A stretch of DNA of 64,000 nucleotides from Flavobacteriaceae bacterium (GTDB taxonomy: Bacteria > Bacteroidota > Bacteroidia > Flavobacteriales > Flavobacteriaceae), in contig JAGKWW010000001.1 in NCBI GenBank assembly GCA_021151665.1, positions 80,458-144,457 on the forward strand. The letters are read 5' to 3'. Below are positions 1-8,694 of this stretch, piece by piece. The notes beneath the pieces are model-generated. The model was not told the origin of the DNA. It saw nothing but the letters and a program-made list of their open reading frames with translations, and searched no databases. The first letter of the stretch is position 1, and each line of letters starts with the position of its first letter. The position numbers were made by a program, and so were the translations under genes.

Positions 1-2
1 AA

Positions 3-1595
3 AACAAACTGGAGAATATAAACCTAACCTATGGTGAGGAATTGCCGGACGATGGCATCAAGATTGTAAAAATAATTGGCGAATCCAATAATAAGATCTA
101 TGCACTCGCCGTCAGAAAGGATGATTTTTCGCTCAAAATATTTGACGCGGCAAGTATGAAGCAGCTATCTTCTAAAAAGATCATACTTCCTGAAATGAAC
201 GATAAGGAAGTTGAGTTTGAAGATGTTTTTATGCTGAACGGCAAGCTGTATGCCGTTGGCAGCGTGTACAACAGTAAGACCAAAATATACAACCTCGTAG
301 GCTCATCGTTGAGTGAAGACGGAGTGATCAGTAAAAAGGGTGTTGTACTTTTTGATGCGGAAGTAGCCAAAAAAAGTCAAAAGGGGTCATTTTACTTTAA
401 AGAAGCTCCCGCAGAAGATAAACTTCTGATCATGCACGCCTGCGAATTTCCCAGGGAAGATGCAGTAAAGTATGAGCTAAAACTATTTGATGATAACCTA
501 AAGTCTTTCTTTGCTGCATCGGAAAAGGTTCATTTTGATGACAAGAAAAAGGATTTTGAATTTCTTATTGCCGACTTCGACCTGAATGTAAATGGTGATG
601 CATTCCTTGCTATTAATGAAAGCTACAGAGACAGTAAGAAAAAAGAAAAAGTGGAACGTTTTGAGGTACATGCCTTTAAGAAAGCAAACAACTATACTAA
701 AGAGGTGATCAATATCGATTTTAAGGATAAAGAGATCATCAACTGCAAAATGATGGCTACCGCCAACAATATGCTGCAAATGGTAGGTTTTTATTCCGGA
801 GTACGTGAAAGCGGCAGGGCAGAGAAAGACCTGAAAGGTATTTATAACATAAATGTAGATCTGGCCACTAATACGGTAAATAAGAACAAATTTAACCAGT
901 TCGATTATGCTACCAAGGTTAAACTGATAGGAGAGCGCCGTGCCAAGAAAGGAAAAGACGTGAAACCGCTTTATACTATAACAAACATTATAGAAAAACC
1001 TGACGGCGGGCTTATTGTACTTTCAGAGTACCGTCTGGTAATTGTAGGGCAGTCTTCGGGTATCGGGCCGCTTGCCTTTACACCGGTTACCTACGTTAAG
1101 AACGAGATTATTGTTACAAGCCTTAACCCCGATGGCTCTTTTGCCTGGGGCAATGTAGTGCCGAAGGAGCAGGCCGCATCTATTACCACCATGTCGTTTG
1201 TATTTGGCGGCGCTTTTGGTGCAGGAGGCGGTTTTGCGGTAGGTATAGCTGCCGGTATCCCTCTTGCCGAAATGGGTAAAGGCCCCGAGTACCTTGGCGC
1301 TATCCCTATCTACAAAAATGGTGAGCTAAGCATCATGATAAATGACAACATAAAAAATAAAGGTATTACCGATATAGATGAAATTAAGTCGATGGGCAAC
1401 TATAATAATGCAGTGCCCTCGCTGTTTGTTTTTGATGCCAACGGTAAAATGACCCGCAAGGACCCTGAAGATGTAATAAAGAATGAGCTGGTACTAAGGC
1501 CGGGTGTTTATTACCGAAAGTCGCCGACAGAATACCTTGTTTATTCATCACGCAAAAAGAAAGATAAGCTGGGACGGATGTTTATAGACAATTAA
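3..1595 (+). CDS. Unidentified large protein, 5' end outside window
   Basis: The reading frame is open back to the first bases of the window. The only start-like codon near its visible beginning is TTG at 42, so the gene most likely begins upstream and is cut by the window edge. The visible 531 or so residues match no family I recognise. They contain many short strands separated by turns such as NGKLYAVGS and PDGGLIVLSE, which suggests a beta-rich, perhaps propeller-like fold (inference). A glycine-rich hydrophobic stretch lies near residues 386-405 counted from the TTG. The C-terminus is polar and lysine-rich. A strong terminator follows, so this gene ends its transcript. Confidence 0.75.
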   Translation, partial: NKLENINLTYGEELPDDGIKIVKIIGESNNKIYALAVRKDDFSLKIFDAASMKQLSSKKIILPEMNDKEVEFEDVFMLNGKLYAVGSVYNSKTKIYNLVGSSLSEDGVISKKGVVLFDAEVAKKSQKGSFYFKEAPAEDKLLIMHACEFPREDAVKYELKLFDDNLKSFFAASEKVHFDDKKKDFEFLIADFDLNVNGDAFLAINESYRDSKKKEKVERFEVHAFKKANNYTKEVINIDFKDKEIINCKMMATANNMLQMVGFYSGVRESGRAEKDLKGIYNINVDLATNTVNKNKFNQFDYATKVKLIGERRAKKGKDVKPLYTITNIIEKPDGGLIVLSEYRLVIVGQSSGIGPLAFTPVTYVKNEIIVTSLNPDGSFAWGNVVPKEQAASITTMSFVFGGAFGAGGGFAVGIAAGIPLAEMGKGPEYLGAIPIYKNGELSIMINDNIKNKGITDIDEIKSMGNYNNAVPSLFVFDANGKMTRKDPEDVIKNELVLRPGVYYRKSPTEYLVYSSRKKKDKLGRMFIDN

Positions 1596-1600
1596 TGATT

Positions 1601-1630
1601 AAATGCTGCCATAGGGCAGCATTTTTTTTT
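1601..1630 (+). terminator. Rho-independent terminator
   Basis: A perfect stem (atgctgcc / ggcagcat, extended by A-T pairs) with loop atag is followed by nine T. It closes the transcript of the first gene and separates it from rsgA. Confidence 0.9.
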
Positions 1631-1659
1631 ATACGGCCACAATTGTTGTATGGTGTTGC

Positions 1660-1667
1660 TATCTTTG
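1660..1667 (+). promoter_or_regulatory. -7 promoter box of rsgA (tatctttg)
   Basis: The box matches the Bacteroidota consensus TAnnTTTG exactly and ends 4 nt before the ATG at 1672. No TTG -33 element lies at the usual 17-23 nt spacing; the nearest TTG (1643-1645) is only 14 nt away. Transcription would start at or next to the start codon. Confidence 0.6.
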
Positions 1668-1671
1668 CAGC

Positions 1672-2637
1672 ATGACAGGCTTAGTTTACAAATCTACCGG
1701 GAGCTGGTATACCGTCCGTGCAGAAAACGGGGTATTCTACGAGTGCCGCATCAAAGGCAAATTCCGTATTAAAGGTATAAAAAGTACCAATCCGGTCGCG
1801 GTGGGTGACATGGTAGATTTTGATGTTGATGATGCCGGAGATAACTTCAGCGGAATTATTACCAATATCCATGAGCGGAAAAATTACATTATTCGCAAAT
1901 CGGTAAACCTTAGCAAGCAGGTGCATATTATCGCATCCAATATCGATAAGGTGTTTCTTTTAGTTACTATTAATAACCCGCCAACCACTACATCTTTTAT
2001 CGACCGTTTTCTGGTGACAGCCGAAGCGTACGGCATCGAGGCGGTAATTGTATTTAATAAGATTGACACCTTTGACCAGGCTGCCGAAGAGGAGCAGCTC
2101 TACCTTCAGTTTATATACAGCAGGATAGGATATCAGTGCCTTCGGGTTTCATCTACCGCAGGCAAGGGCATCGATGCGCTCAAAGAGCAAATGGCGGGTA
2201 AAGTGAGTATGTTTTCCGGTCATTCAGGGGTGGGTAAATCAACACTTATCAATGCACTGCAACCCGGCCTTAACCTTAAAACGCGCGAAATAAGCGAGCA
2301 GCACAGCCAGGGCCAGCATACTACTACTTTTGCCGAAATGTTCGATCTGGATTTTGGGGCAAAAATCATTGATACTCCGGGAATCAGGGGGTTTGGCGTT
2401 GTAGATATGGAAAAAGATGAACTGGGCGATTACTTTCCGGAGTTTTTCGCATTAAAGGAACAATGCAAGTTTAATAACTGCCTCCACAAAGATGAACCCC
2501 ACTGCGCGGTAAAAGATGCTTTGGAAGAAGACGAGATCGCGTGGTCCCGCTACCGTAGCTACCTACAGATGCTGGAGGGTGAAGAAGATCATTACCGGTC
2601 TGATACTTATGGCGACGATAAAAATAGCGGCCAATGA
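1672..2637 (+). CDS. rsgA: Ribosome small subunit-dependent GTPase A
   Basis: RsgA (YjeQ) is a circularly permuted GTPase that helps mature the 30S ribosomal subunit in the cytoplasm. The motif order is the permuted one of the family: an N-terminal OB-fold region, then the G4 motif NKID at residues 129-132, the P-loop GHSGVGKST at 183-191, the G3 motif DTPG, and a C-terminal zinc site formed by C265, C270, H272 and C278. The 321 aa length is normal. The ATG follows a -7 box by 4 nt, so the message may be leaderless. Its last 4 bases (ATGA) overlap the start of dtd, which implies translational coupling. Confidence 0.97.
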   Translation: MTGLVYKSTGSWYTVRAENGVFYECRIKGKFRIKGIKSTNPVAVGDMVDFDVDDAGDNFSGIITNIHERKNYIIRKSVNLSKQVHIIASNIDKVFLLVTINNPPTTTSFIDRFLVTAEAYGIEAVIVFNKIDTFDQAAEEEQLYLQFIYSRIGYQCLRVSSTAGKGIDALKEQMAGKVSMFSGHSGVGKSTLINALQPGLNLKTREISEQHSQGQHTTTFAEMFDLDFGAKIIDTPGIRGFGVVDMEKDELGDYFPEFFALKEQCKFNNCLHKDEPHCAVKDALEEDEIAWSRYRSYLQMLEGEEDHYRSDTYGDDKNSGQ

Positions 2638-3086
2638 GAACAGTGATACAGCGGGTATCCGAAGCTTCGGTTACAATTGACGCTGCAATTGTGGCGCAAA
2701 TAGCACTCGGCCTTCTTGTCCTTGTAGGTGTTGAGGAAGCCGACACGCGCGAAGATGCCGAATGGCTGGCCACGAAAATTGCACGCCTGCGCATTTTTGC
2801 TGATGCTGACGGTGTGATGAACCGTGCCCTGAACGACGTTGGTGGTGAATTGATTGTGGTAAGCCAGTTTACACTTCATGCCGCTACCAAGAAGGGGAAC
2901 CGCCCTTCGTATATTAAAGCGGCACGTCCGGAAACAGCAATACCTTTGTATGAATACTTTATCGCGTGTCTGGAAGAAGAAACACAACAGCGTGTGGCAA
3001 CAGGCCGCTTTGGCGCAGATATGAAGGTAGCCCTGATAAATGACGGGCCGGTCACCATTATTATTGACACCAAAAACAAAGAGTAG
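2634..3086 (+). CDS. dtd: D-aminoacyl-tRNA deacylase
   Basis: Dtd hydrolyses D-amino acids (and glycine wrongly attached to tRNA-Ala) from tRNA, acting as a chiral proofreader after aminoacylation. The 150 aa length is typical. The two family signatures are visible: SQFTL at residues 77-81, with the active-site threonine at 80, and the cross-subunit Gly-Pro motif GPV at 138-140. The start overlaps the rsgA stop. Grouping with rsgA puts two translation-fidelity genes at the head of a run that continues to aroA without an obvious terminator. Confidence 0.97.
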   Translation: MRTVIQRVSEASVTIDAAIVAQIALGLLVLVGVEEADTREDAEWLATKIARLRIFADADGVMNRALNDVGGELIVVSQFTLHAATKKGNRPSYIKAARPETAIPLYEYFIACLEEETQQRVATGRFGADMKVALINDGPVTIIIDTKNKE

Positions 3087-3135
3087 CAGTGAAGTGTTAA
3101 AATTTTTTTCTTTATTTTGTGAAAAAATTGTTAAC

Positions 3136-5037
3136 ATGTTATCCCGATTACTTCCAATGCTGCTTTTTGTGGCATTGCCCTTCCATTTAACCGCCCAGGA
3201 GATCTCGTTCTCTTCGATCCCCGAAAATTTAAAGGCCAACGCCGATGCGGTTGTGCGTGAAAATAATGTTGAAGTCAATATTGAGGCGCGCGATAAGATG
3301 ACTGTAAAGCAGCGTCGAGTGGTTACGGTGTTTAATGAAAAAGGCCTGTCAGATATTGGCGCGCAGGAGTATTTTGATAAGTCAACTACAGTAAAGAGCA
3401 TAGAAGCCCAGCTGTATGATGCCAACGGCCAGTTTATTAAAAAGTACAAGCGCAAAGATTTTGATGAGCAGCTGCTTACCCAACAGGCCGATGTTACCGA
3501 CAGCAAGGTCATTGCGCTGCAGCTTTCGCCTACGCAATACCCCTTTACCGTTGTATATACGTCTGAAACCGTATCTTCAAATACGGCATGGCTCCCGCAA
3601 TGGTTCCCGCTGGGCGGTTTCTATACCAGTACAGAACATTCATCGATACAGATAAGCTGTGTGCCCGGGCTTGGGTTTAAATACAAAGAATTTAATTTCG
3701 AAGGGTTTACGGTAAAAAAAGAGGCGACTGAAAACTCGGTTTCTTACAGCGCTGACAACCTGCCGGCTGTGCGTGCAGAAGATCATTCGCCATCGTTTGT
3801 AAAGCTATACCCTCATGTGCGTTTCGGGCTCGATAAGTTTCATCTTGAAGGTGTGGATGGCGAAGCAAAAGACTGGGCCGCGCTGGGGACCTGGTACTAC
3901 AATTCACTGATTGCCGGCACAGACGGGCTTTCGCCCGAAACTGTCCTGAAAATGAAAGAGCTTACAGCAGGCGAAACAGACCCCCTGAAAAAAGCGAAGC
4001 TGATCTATGAGTACATGCAGTCTAAAACTCGCTACATTAGTATTCAGCTGGGTATTGGCGGATGGAAGCCAATGAAGGCGAAAGACGTAGACCGGCTGGG
4101 CTATGGCGACTGCAAGGCGCTTTCTAACTATATGCGCTGCCTTCTTGCCGCCGTGGGAATAGAATCTTACTTTACGCTTATTTATGGCGATACCCGCAAG
4201 AGCAGCCTGCAGGCCGATTTTGTTTCGCTTCAGGGTAACCACGCGATCCTTACTATTCCCGGGCGCAACCCTGGCGAATTTATCGGGCTGGAATGCACCA
4301 GCCAGCATGCGCCGTTCGGGTTTCAGGGCAGTTTTACCGATGACAGGGCCGCATTACTGTTAAAACCGGATGGAGGCCAACTAATACATACCAGGGCCTA
4401 CGACACTAACGGCAACCTTCAGGAATCCAAGGCGGCCTATACTATAACAGCGGCGGGCGCCCTATCGGGAAACCTTGTCATAAAATCTTACGGCACCCAA
4501 TATGATGCTAAGTATTACCTGGAAACAATGCCGTATGACGATCTGGTAAAGCATTATAAATCGGCATTCCCTGTCACTAACCTCAAAGTGAAGAAAGCCA
4601 CGGTTAAAAACCAGAAAGATATACCGCAGTTTACAGAAGATGTGGCAATAGATGCAGAGGCTTATTGCAGCAAAAGCGGTAACCGGATGTTCTTCGCGGC
4701 AAATGCCTTCAATCAGTCCGGCCACATCCCGCAGCGCTACCGTGACCGTAAAAACCCGCTGGAAATAGACCGTGGATGGATTGACACCGATGAGGTGACC
4801 ATAACGCTGCCTACAGGGTATACGATCGAGGCACGCCCTGAAAATGTTGCTTTTAAAGAAAAGTTCGGAGAATACAAGGCCGAGTACTCTGTAACCGGCG
4901 ATGGAAAGCTTATTTATAAACGGTCACTACAGATAAACGATGGCCTCTATGCCAATACCGATTACGAGCCTTACAGGCAGTTCAGGGAGAAAGTGGCCAA
5001 AAGTGACAGCGCAAAAATAGTATTGATAAAAATTTAA
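3136..5037 (+). CDS. Secreted DUF3857 / transglutaminase-like protein, catalytic residues present
   Basis: The protein has 634 residues. I start at the ATG at 3136 because it is followed by a clear signal peptide (MLSRLLPMLLFVALPFHLTAQ); the longer frame upstream runs back into dtd. The N-terminal half resembles the DUF3857 domain common in Bacteroidota, followed by a transglutaminase-like core. The expected nucleophile C326 sits in GYGDCKALSN, with H369 in GNHAIL and an acidic E386 in LECTS as third member. Substrate is unknown; the location should be periplasmic or surface. It lies 49 bp after dtd and 2 bp before the MazG-like gene, and has a degenerate paralogue at 5391. Confidence 0.85.
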   Translation: MLSRLLPMLLFVALPFHLTAQEISFSSIPENLKANADAVVRENNVEVNIEARDKMTVKQRRVVTVFNEKGLSDIGAQEYFDKSTTVKSIEAQLYDANGQFIKKYKRKDFDEQLLTQQADVTDSKVIALQLSPTQYPFTVVYTSETVSSNTAWLPQWFPLGGFYTSTEHSSIQISCVPGLGFKYKEFNFEGFTVKKEATENSVSYSADNLPAVRAEDHSPSFVKLYPHVRFGLDKFHLEGVDGEAKDWAALGTWYYNSLIAGTDGLSPETVLKMKELTAGETDPLKKAKLIYEYMQSKTRYISIQLGIGGWKPMKAKDVDRLGYGDCKALSNYMRCLLAAVGIESYFTLIYGDTRKSSLQADFVSLQGNHAILTIPGRNPGEFIGLECTSQHAPFGFQGSFTDDRAALLLKPDGGQLIHTRAYDTNGNLQESKAAYTITAAGALSGNLVIKSYGTQYDAKYYLETMPYDDLVKHYKSAFPVTNLKVKKATVKNQKDIPQFTEDVAIDAEAYCSKSGNRMFFAANAFNQSGHIPQRYRDRKNPLEIDRGWIDTDEVTITLPTGYTIEARPENVAFKEKFGEYKAEYSVTGDGKLIYKRSLQINDGLYANTDYEPYRQFREKVAKSDSAKIVLIKI

Positions 5038-5039
5038 GA

Positions 5040-5366
5040 ATGGACATAAAAAACGCACAGGTTGCTGTAGACAACTGGATAAAAGAACACGGCGTACGCT
5101 ACTTTAACGAACTTACCAATATGGCACAGCTTACTGAAGAGGTGGGCGAAGTTGCCAGGATAATTGCGCGGCGATACGGAGAGCAGAGCGAGAAAGAGAG
5201 CGATAAGAATAAAGACTTGGGCGAAGAACTTGCCGATGTGGTCTTTGTAGTGCTCTGTCTTGCCAACCAGACAGGTGTAGACCTTCAGGAAGCCTTTGAT
5301 AAAAAAATGGATATGAAAAGCAAGCGCGACCATGACCGCCACCACAACAACGAAAAATTGAAATAG
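5040..5366 (+). CDS. MazG-like nucleotide pyrophosphohydrolase
   Basis: This 108 aa protein has the all-alpha NTP pyrophosphatase pattern: an acidic helix EEVGEVAR at about residues 33-40 and a second helix GEELADVVFVVL at about 62-73, which together supply the Mg-binding Glu/Asp residues of the EExxE...ExxD type. Such enzymes hydrolyse (d)NTPs to NMP and PPi and can clear damaged nucleotides; the exact substrate cannot be read from the sequence. It begins 2 bp after the preceding stop and ends 24 bp before the next ATG, so it is a tight operon member between two transglutaminase-like genes. Confidence 0.85.
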   Translation: MDIKNAQVAVDNWIKEHGVRYFNELTNMAQLTEEVGEVARIIARRYGEQSEKESDKNKDLGEELADVVFVVLCLANQTGVDLQEAFDKKMDMKSKRDHDRHHNNEKLK

Positions 5367-5390
5367 CATTCAAAACCAACCAACCACCAC

Positions 5391-7334
5391 ATGATAAAAA
5401 AAATTATTTTAACAGCCTTTCTTATTGCGTGCTGCAGTGCATCAAATGCACAGGAATTTAAACTGGGCAAAGTAAGTGTCAATGAGCTCAAAGAAAAAGT
5501 CCATCCGTCAGACACCTCGGCCCCGGCGGCCATTTTGCATAAAAGGGGACGTACTTATTTTATGTTATACGATGGTCATTTTAATATGGTTACCGAAGTA
5601 GACGTCCGCATAAAGATATACAAGAAAACCGGATATGAGCACGCAACGCAAAAGCTTTCATACTATACCGGCGGGCGCAGCATTTTTGTCAATTTTTCGG
5701 ATGCCTGCACTTACAATCTGGAGAATGGCGAAGTAGTGAAGACGAAAATGAAATCTGATGGCGATTTTACTGAGAAGATAAACGATGACTTCTCGGTTAA
5801 AAAAATAGTTCTTCCTAATGTGAAAGAAGGTAGCGTAATAGAATACAGCTATAAAATCCGTACGCCGTATTATGGTGTCATCCCCGACTGGCGCTTTCAG
5901 TACGCCATTCCCGCTAACGATGTCGAATATTATGTGGCGACGCCCCAGTACTTTACATACAATACTTATCTTCTTGGTTATGTTCCGGTACATGCTACTG
6001 CTCCTAAGCCCAAGCCTGTTTCCGGCAGTTCGTTCACAGAAACCTATGTGACCTACTCAGCTAAAAATGTGCCTGCCCTTAAAGATGAAGATTTTGTAAA
6101 CAACATCGACAACTACACCTCCACACTTAAGATGGAACTTGCCATGGTGCAGTTTCCCGGCGAGGCACCCGAACGGCTGTCTATGGACTGGGCATCATTA
6201 ACCAATTGGATTTATGATAACAAGGACTTTGGCGGAGAGCTGAAGGCGAGGTCTTATTATGAGAATGATTTGCCGGCGGTTCTTGCAGGTACGGTAAGCA
6301 CGTCGGATAAAGTAAGTGCCATATTTAAGTATGTGCAGGAACGTATGAAATGGGATGAAGACGAAAGTTACTTTTGCGAAAAAGGCGTAAAGAAAGCTTA
6401 CAACGATAAGACCGGTAATTCGGCTGAAATAAACCTTATGCTTATCGCGATGCTCAGGCAGGCGGGCCTTTCGGCCAATCCGGTGCTGGTAAGTACCCGC
6501 GATAACGGTATTGCAATGTATCCCAACAGGGCCGCATACAATTACGTAATAGCCGCGGTAGAGAACGATAACAAGGTTGTGCTGCTTGACGCTACCAGTA
6601 AAAATACCGTTCCGGGGCTGTTGCCCGTTCGCGCTTTAAACTGGCTCGGCAGGATGATCCGGCCCGATGGGAGCTCAGCCGAGGTAGACCTGATGCCCAA
6701 AACCAATGCGAAGGAAGTTATTTCTGTTGCTGCCTCCCTGGATAATAACGGCAAAGTTAGCGGTAAAGCGCGGGACCAGTATTTTGATAACTTCGGGCAT
6801 TCTTTTAGGGAGAGGTTTTCCAATATCTCCAAAGAAAGCTATCTCGAGTATCTGGAAAAGCAAGACAAGGGGCTTATTATAAGCGATTATAAAGTAGAGA
6901 ATGTAAAAGAGCCTGCCAAGCCCCTGATGGAAGAATACACCTTTGAGCACAGCGCGGCAGCCGACGCGGTTGGCGACAAAATGTTTTTTAATCCGTTGCT
7001 GTTTTTGGCGGATGAAGAAAATCCCTTTAAACAGGAAAAGAGGGAATACCCGGTAGATTTTATGTTTCCGCAACAGATACGCTACAATGTAAACATTACA
7101 ATCCCACAGGGTTATGCCATCGAGTCTATGCCAAAGCCTGCGCTTATAAAGATGGAAGACGGACTGGGCAGTTTTAAATACAATGTACAAAATGTAGGCT
7201 CGCAGGTACAGCTTCTGGCTATCTACGAGATCAACCACGCAGCGCTTCCGCCGGATTATTACCCCACGCTTCGCGATTTTTATATGAAGATGATAGAAAA
7301 GCAACAGGAAAAGGTAGTGCTAAAAAAGCTGTAG
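5391..7334 (+). CDS. Secreted DUF3857 / transglutaminase-like protein, degenerate active site
   Basis: The protein has 647 residues with a signal peptide ending ...SASNAQ. It shares the domain plan of the gene at 3136 (DUF3857-like N-half, transglutaminase-like middle, beta-rich C-terminal part). At the place of the catalytic Cys it has Ser (TGNSAEINL, S344), and at the place of the catalytic His it has Asn (AYNYVIA, N384); only the Asp remains (LLDATS, D400). It is therefore probably not a thiol enzyme and may bind peptide or polysaccharide, or act with its active paralogue (inference). The last codon, TAG, is also the first part of the -7 box used by aroA. Confidence 0.85.
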   Translation: MIKKIILTAFLIACCSASNAQEFKLGKVSVNELKEKVHPSDTSAPAAILHKRGRTYFMLYDGHFNMVTEVDVRIKIYKKTGYEHATQKLSYYTGGRSIFVNFSDACTYNLENGEVVKTKMKSDGDFTEKINDDFSVKKIVLPNVKEGSVIEYSYKIRTPYYGVIPDWRFQYAIPANDVEYYVATPQYFTYNTYLLGYVPVHATAPKPKPVSGSSFTETYVTYSAKNVPALKDEDFVNNIDNYTSTLKMELAMVQFPGEAPERLSMDWASLTNWIYDNKDFGGELKARSYYENDLPAVLAGTVSTSDKVSAIFKYVQERMKWDEDESYFCEKGVKKAYNDKTGNSAEINLMLIAMLRQAGLSANPVLVSTRDNGIAMYPNRAAYNYVIAAVENDNKVVLLDATSKNTVPGLLPVRALNWLGRMIRPDGSSAEVDLMPKTNAKEVISVAASLDNNGKVSGKARDQYFDNFGHSFRERFSNISKESYLEYLEKQDKGLIISDYKVENVKEPAKPLMEEYTFEHSAAADAVGDKMFFNPLLFLADEENPFKQEKREYPVDFMFPQQIRYNVNITIPQGYAIESMPKPALIKMEDGLGSFKYNVQNVGSQVQLLAIYEINHAALPPDYYPTLRDFYMKMIEKQQEKVVLKKL

Positions 7335-7339
7335 CTTTG
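7332..7339 (+). promoter_or_regulatory. -7 promoter box of aroA (tagctttg)
   Basis: An exact TAnnTTTG match overlaps the stop codon of the preceding gene and ends 4 nt before the aroA ATG. It would give aroA its own leaderless transcript inside the operon. No -33 TTG is seen at normal spacing. Confidence 0.5.
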
Positions 7340-7343
7340 TAAA

Positions 7344-8585
7344 ATGGATCTACTACTTTTGGCGGAGCGCATATTTAGCGGCAAAAGCATCACAATAACG
7401 GGCTCTAAAAGTGAGACCAACAGGTTGCTGCTTTTACAGGCAATTAATCCGGGCATTGTTATCTATAACGCCTCAGAGTCTGACGATAGCATGATGATGC
7501 GTAACGCTCTGGGTAGTGAAAGGGATGTAGTCGATATTCACCATGCCGGAACGGCCATGCGTTTCCTCACGGCTTATTTTGCACAGCTGCCGGGGCGCGA
7601 AGTGTTGCTTACCGGTTCGCCGCGAATGAAAGAGCGGCCCATTGCCGTACTGGCAGAAGCGCTTCGTGAGCTCGGTGCAGATATCTCGTTCCCTGAAAGA
7701 GAAGGATTTCCACCACTGTTTATAAAAGGGGTAAAGCTTGATGGCGGTATTGTGAAATTGCGTGCCGATGTAAGCAGCCAGTATATTACGGCGCTGTTGC
7801 TGATTGCGCCCCTAATGAAAAACGGGCTTACTGTGCAGTTTGATGGACGGCCCACATCGCTGCCTTATATTAAGATGACGGTTGCATTGTTGAAGGATGC
7901 CGGGGTAGCGGTGGAAATGTATGATGAGCGAATTGAAGTTTTACATTCCGCCATTGCACCATGTCAGTTTACTGTAGAAAGCGACTGGAGTTCAGTCTCC
8001 TACTTTTATTCCCTAATTGCCCTGAGCCCTTCCAATACATCGGTAACCCTTTCCTTTTATAAAAAGGACAGCCTGCAGGGCGATTCTGCTTTGGCACAAT
8101 TCTACGAGGGCTTAGGGGTTCGTTCTGTTTTCAGAGATAATAGCATTACACTTATTAAGGTTGCCCAGCCAGGCGATGAAATAGCTCTCAACCTTGCGAA
8201 CACTCCCGACATTGCCCAAACAATAGCCGTCACCTGTTTTGGCTTGGGAATAGGTTGTACGTTGACCGGACTTCATACATTACGTATCAAAGAAACCGAT
8301 CGTCTGGCTGCTCTTAAAAATGAACTAGGTAAATTCGGAGCAAAGGTTACCGTTATCAACGATTCGCTTACTTTGGCGCCAGGCAATATTTTTTGGGGCG
8401 AAACCGATCGCAAACCTGTACGCATAGCAACCTATAATGATCATCGCATGGCAATGGCATTTGCGCCGCTGGCCTTAAAAACACCGCTGATAATTGAAGA
8501 TGCGGGAGTAGTATCCAAGTCGTTCCCGTCTTTCTGGGACGAACTGAAAACCCTTGGTTTTAGCGTGATGCCCGAATCTGAGTAA
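7344..8585 (+). CDS. aroA: 3-phosphoshikimate 1-carboxyvinyltransferase (EPSP synthase)
   Basis: AroA transfers enolpyruvyl from PEP to shikimate-3-phosphate in the chorismate pathway (cytoplasm). The 413 aa protein shows the family motifs in order: the substrate-binding GSKSETNR near the N-terminus (PGSKS in most homologues), GTAMRFL and LTGSPRMKERP in the first lobe, and RIKETDRL and NDHRMAMAFA in the second. The spacing to the previous gene is 9 bp. It is the last gene of the run that begins with rsgA; queA has its own promoter downstream. Confidence 0.96.
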   Translation: MDLLLLAERIFSGKSITITGSKSETNRLLLLQAINPGIVIYNASESDDSMMMRNALGSERDVVDIHHAGTAMRFLTAYFAQLPGREVLLTGSPRMKERPIAVLAEALRELGADISFPEREGFPPLFIKGVKLDGGIVKLRADVSSQYITALLLIAPLMKNGLTVQFDGRPTSLPYIKMTVALLKDAGVAVEMYDERIEVLHSAIAPCQFTVESDWSSVSYFYSLIALSPSNTSVTLSFYKKDSLQGDSALAQFYEGLGVRSVFRDNSITLIKVAQPGDEIALNLANTPDIAQTIAVTCFGLGIGCTLTGLHTLRIKETDRLAALKNELGKFGAKVTVINDSLTLAPGNIFWGETDRKPVRIATYNDHRMAMAFAPLALKTPLIIEDAGVVSKSFPSFWDELKTLGFSVMPESE

Positions 8586-8614
8586 GACTTTACCGTAAAT
8601 ATATTGCAAAACAC

Positions 8615-8646
8615 TTGACAACGCCTCTCTGGCGATAGTATATTTG
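8615..8646 (+). promoter_or_regulatory. queA promoter (-33 TTG, -7 tatatttg)
   Basis: TTG at 8615-8617 and TATATTTG at 8639-8646 are separated by 21 nt, an exact fit to the Bacteroidota consensus TTG-N17-23-TAnnTTTG. It predicts a leader of roughly 40 nt before the ATG at 8695. Confidence 0.8.
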
Positions 8647-8694
8647 CACGCGCTTACTATAAGCATAACGTTTTTAGAAAAAGAAAGACATCAA

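Noticed and set aside
2607..3512. Long open frame on the minus strand (301 codons)
   Set aside because: It lies antisense to dtd and to the start of the secreted transglutaminase-like gene, which have strong family motifs and correct starts. The frame has no family resemblance.
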